Part shown: positions 6,175 through 6,592 of the stretch, piece by piece
Position numbering within the stretch: position 1 is the stretch's first letter
Layout of the letters: the number at the start of each line of letters is the position of its first letter
Notes under the pieces: generated by a model
What the model was told of the DNA's origin: nothing
The model's input: only the letters and a program-made list of their open reading frames with translations
The model's database searches: none
Source: Desulfocapsa sp.
Lineage (GTDB): Bacteria > Desulfobacterota > Desulfobulbia > Desulfobulbales > Desulfocapsaceae
NCBI GenBank assembly: GCA_029942265.1
Contig: JAOZTO010000090.1
Location: 1-6,592 of the forward strand
Length of the DNA stretch: 6,592 nucleotides
Reading direction: 5' to 3'
Program-made: the position numbers and the translations under genes

Positions 6175-6592
6175 CAGTCTGCAATGATAACACTCATGCC
6201 CACACGAAGATTCTTTATTTCCTGAAGCGGACGTGCTTCAATTTCAAAGGTTCGCATATCAAAGCCCTTACTGCTATTTGTGGCACGCCAGATGGCAAAA
6301 TCACCCATCACTGAAACATAAGTCACTTTGAACGTGTACTCTAATGTCCCAAGTGCTGGAATCCGAACTTTAAATTCATGCCCTTTTGTAAAATCGCTGA
6401 GCATATCTTCTCGAATATGAAAAACAGCCCAGCTATCAGACATATCAAGAAGTGTTGCCACGGGAAATCCCTGTGGAGCAAGCTCACCACTGCGTAATAG
6501 GATCTGTGAAATTTCACCGTTGTGCCAGCTTTTAATCCTGGTGTCGGCGGCGTATACTTCCACTTCAGCAACAGCACCTGCTGCCATACGAG
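6174..6592 (-). CDS. HlyD-type membrane fusion protein, N-terminus cut by window edge
   Basis: Only the C-terminal 138 residues are present; the frame continues through the right edge (an Arg codon precedes the first in-window Met), so that Met should not be taken as the start. The fragment begins at the end of the helical hairpin and re-enters the lipoyl-like half (TRIKSWHNGEISQILLRSGELAPQG in outline: IKS..NGEIS and GELAPQGFPV). A beta-barrel part follows with W-AVFHIREDML, then the membrane-proximal part with TFEIEARP and the terminal LRVGMSVIIAD. This is the usual end of periplasmic adaptor proteins such as YhiI-like members paired with ABC-2 permeases. It bridges the inner-membrane permeases to a TolC-type channel. 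It is the first gene of the visible operon and is coupled to the permease by TGATG. Confidence 0.88.
   Translation of the reverse strand, partial: RMAAGAVAEVEVYAADTRIKSWHNGEISQILLRSGELAPQGFPVATLLDMSDSWAVFHIREDMLSDFTKGHEFKVRIPALGTLEYTFKVTYVSVMGDFAIWRATNSSKGFDMRTFEIEARPLQEIKNLRVGMSVIIAD

Noticed and set aside
1..6592. CRISPR array, tRNA or rRNA genes
   Set aside because: No regularly spaced direct repeats and no recognisable tRNA or rRNA signature were seen; nearly all sequence outside 2072-2519 is coding.

Overview
All genes in this 6.6 kb window lie on the minus strand, so transcription runs from right to left. Base composition is moderately AT-rich. The combination of a DHH-DHHA1-CBS-CBS protein, a two-permease export operon and a zeta-like kinase pair in an AT-rich genome would fit a Gram-negative bacterium, perhaps a deltaproteobacterial (Desulfobacterota) lineage. 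The membrane fusion protein supports a Gram-negative envelope, but the lineage is a guess from gene style and nothing here proves it.

Right part (2520-6592): an export operon. In transcription order it holds the C-terminal end of a HlyD-type membrane fusion protein, two ABC-2 type permeases of 387 residues each, and a soluble DHH-DHHA1-CBS-CBS phosphoesterase-like protein. The first three genes are coupled by a TGATG junction and then an ATGA junction. The fourth follows after only 29 bases. No ATP-binding subunit is visible; it would have to be upstream of the right edge or elsewhere.

Middle (2072-2519): about 450 bases without a gene. It contains one large ungapped imperfect palindrome centred on position 2222, about 160 bases end to end, with an 11-bp and a 13-bp perfect block in its arms. 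This resembles a non-autonomous mobile element (MITE-like) or another dispersed palindromic repeat. A second, small hairpin lies at 2326-2347.

Left part (1-2071): a small basic protein and a zeta-toxin-like P-loop kinase overlap by ATGA in a toxin-antitoxin layout. Forty bases further on comes a large Lhr-like superfamily 2 helicase that runs off the left edge. The helicase frame is open for 412 codons and carries every core motif, but it has no ATG, GTG or TTG before the Walker A region except an internal TTG. Its first codon after an in-frame stop is ATT, and that ATT is placed exactly like an initiator behind a good Shine-Dalgarno sequence. Standard start-codon rules would miss this gene. 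The kinase pair plus helicase may be one accessory (defence or stress) module; this is inference.
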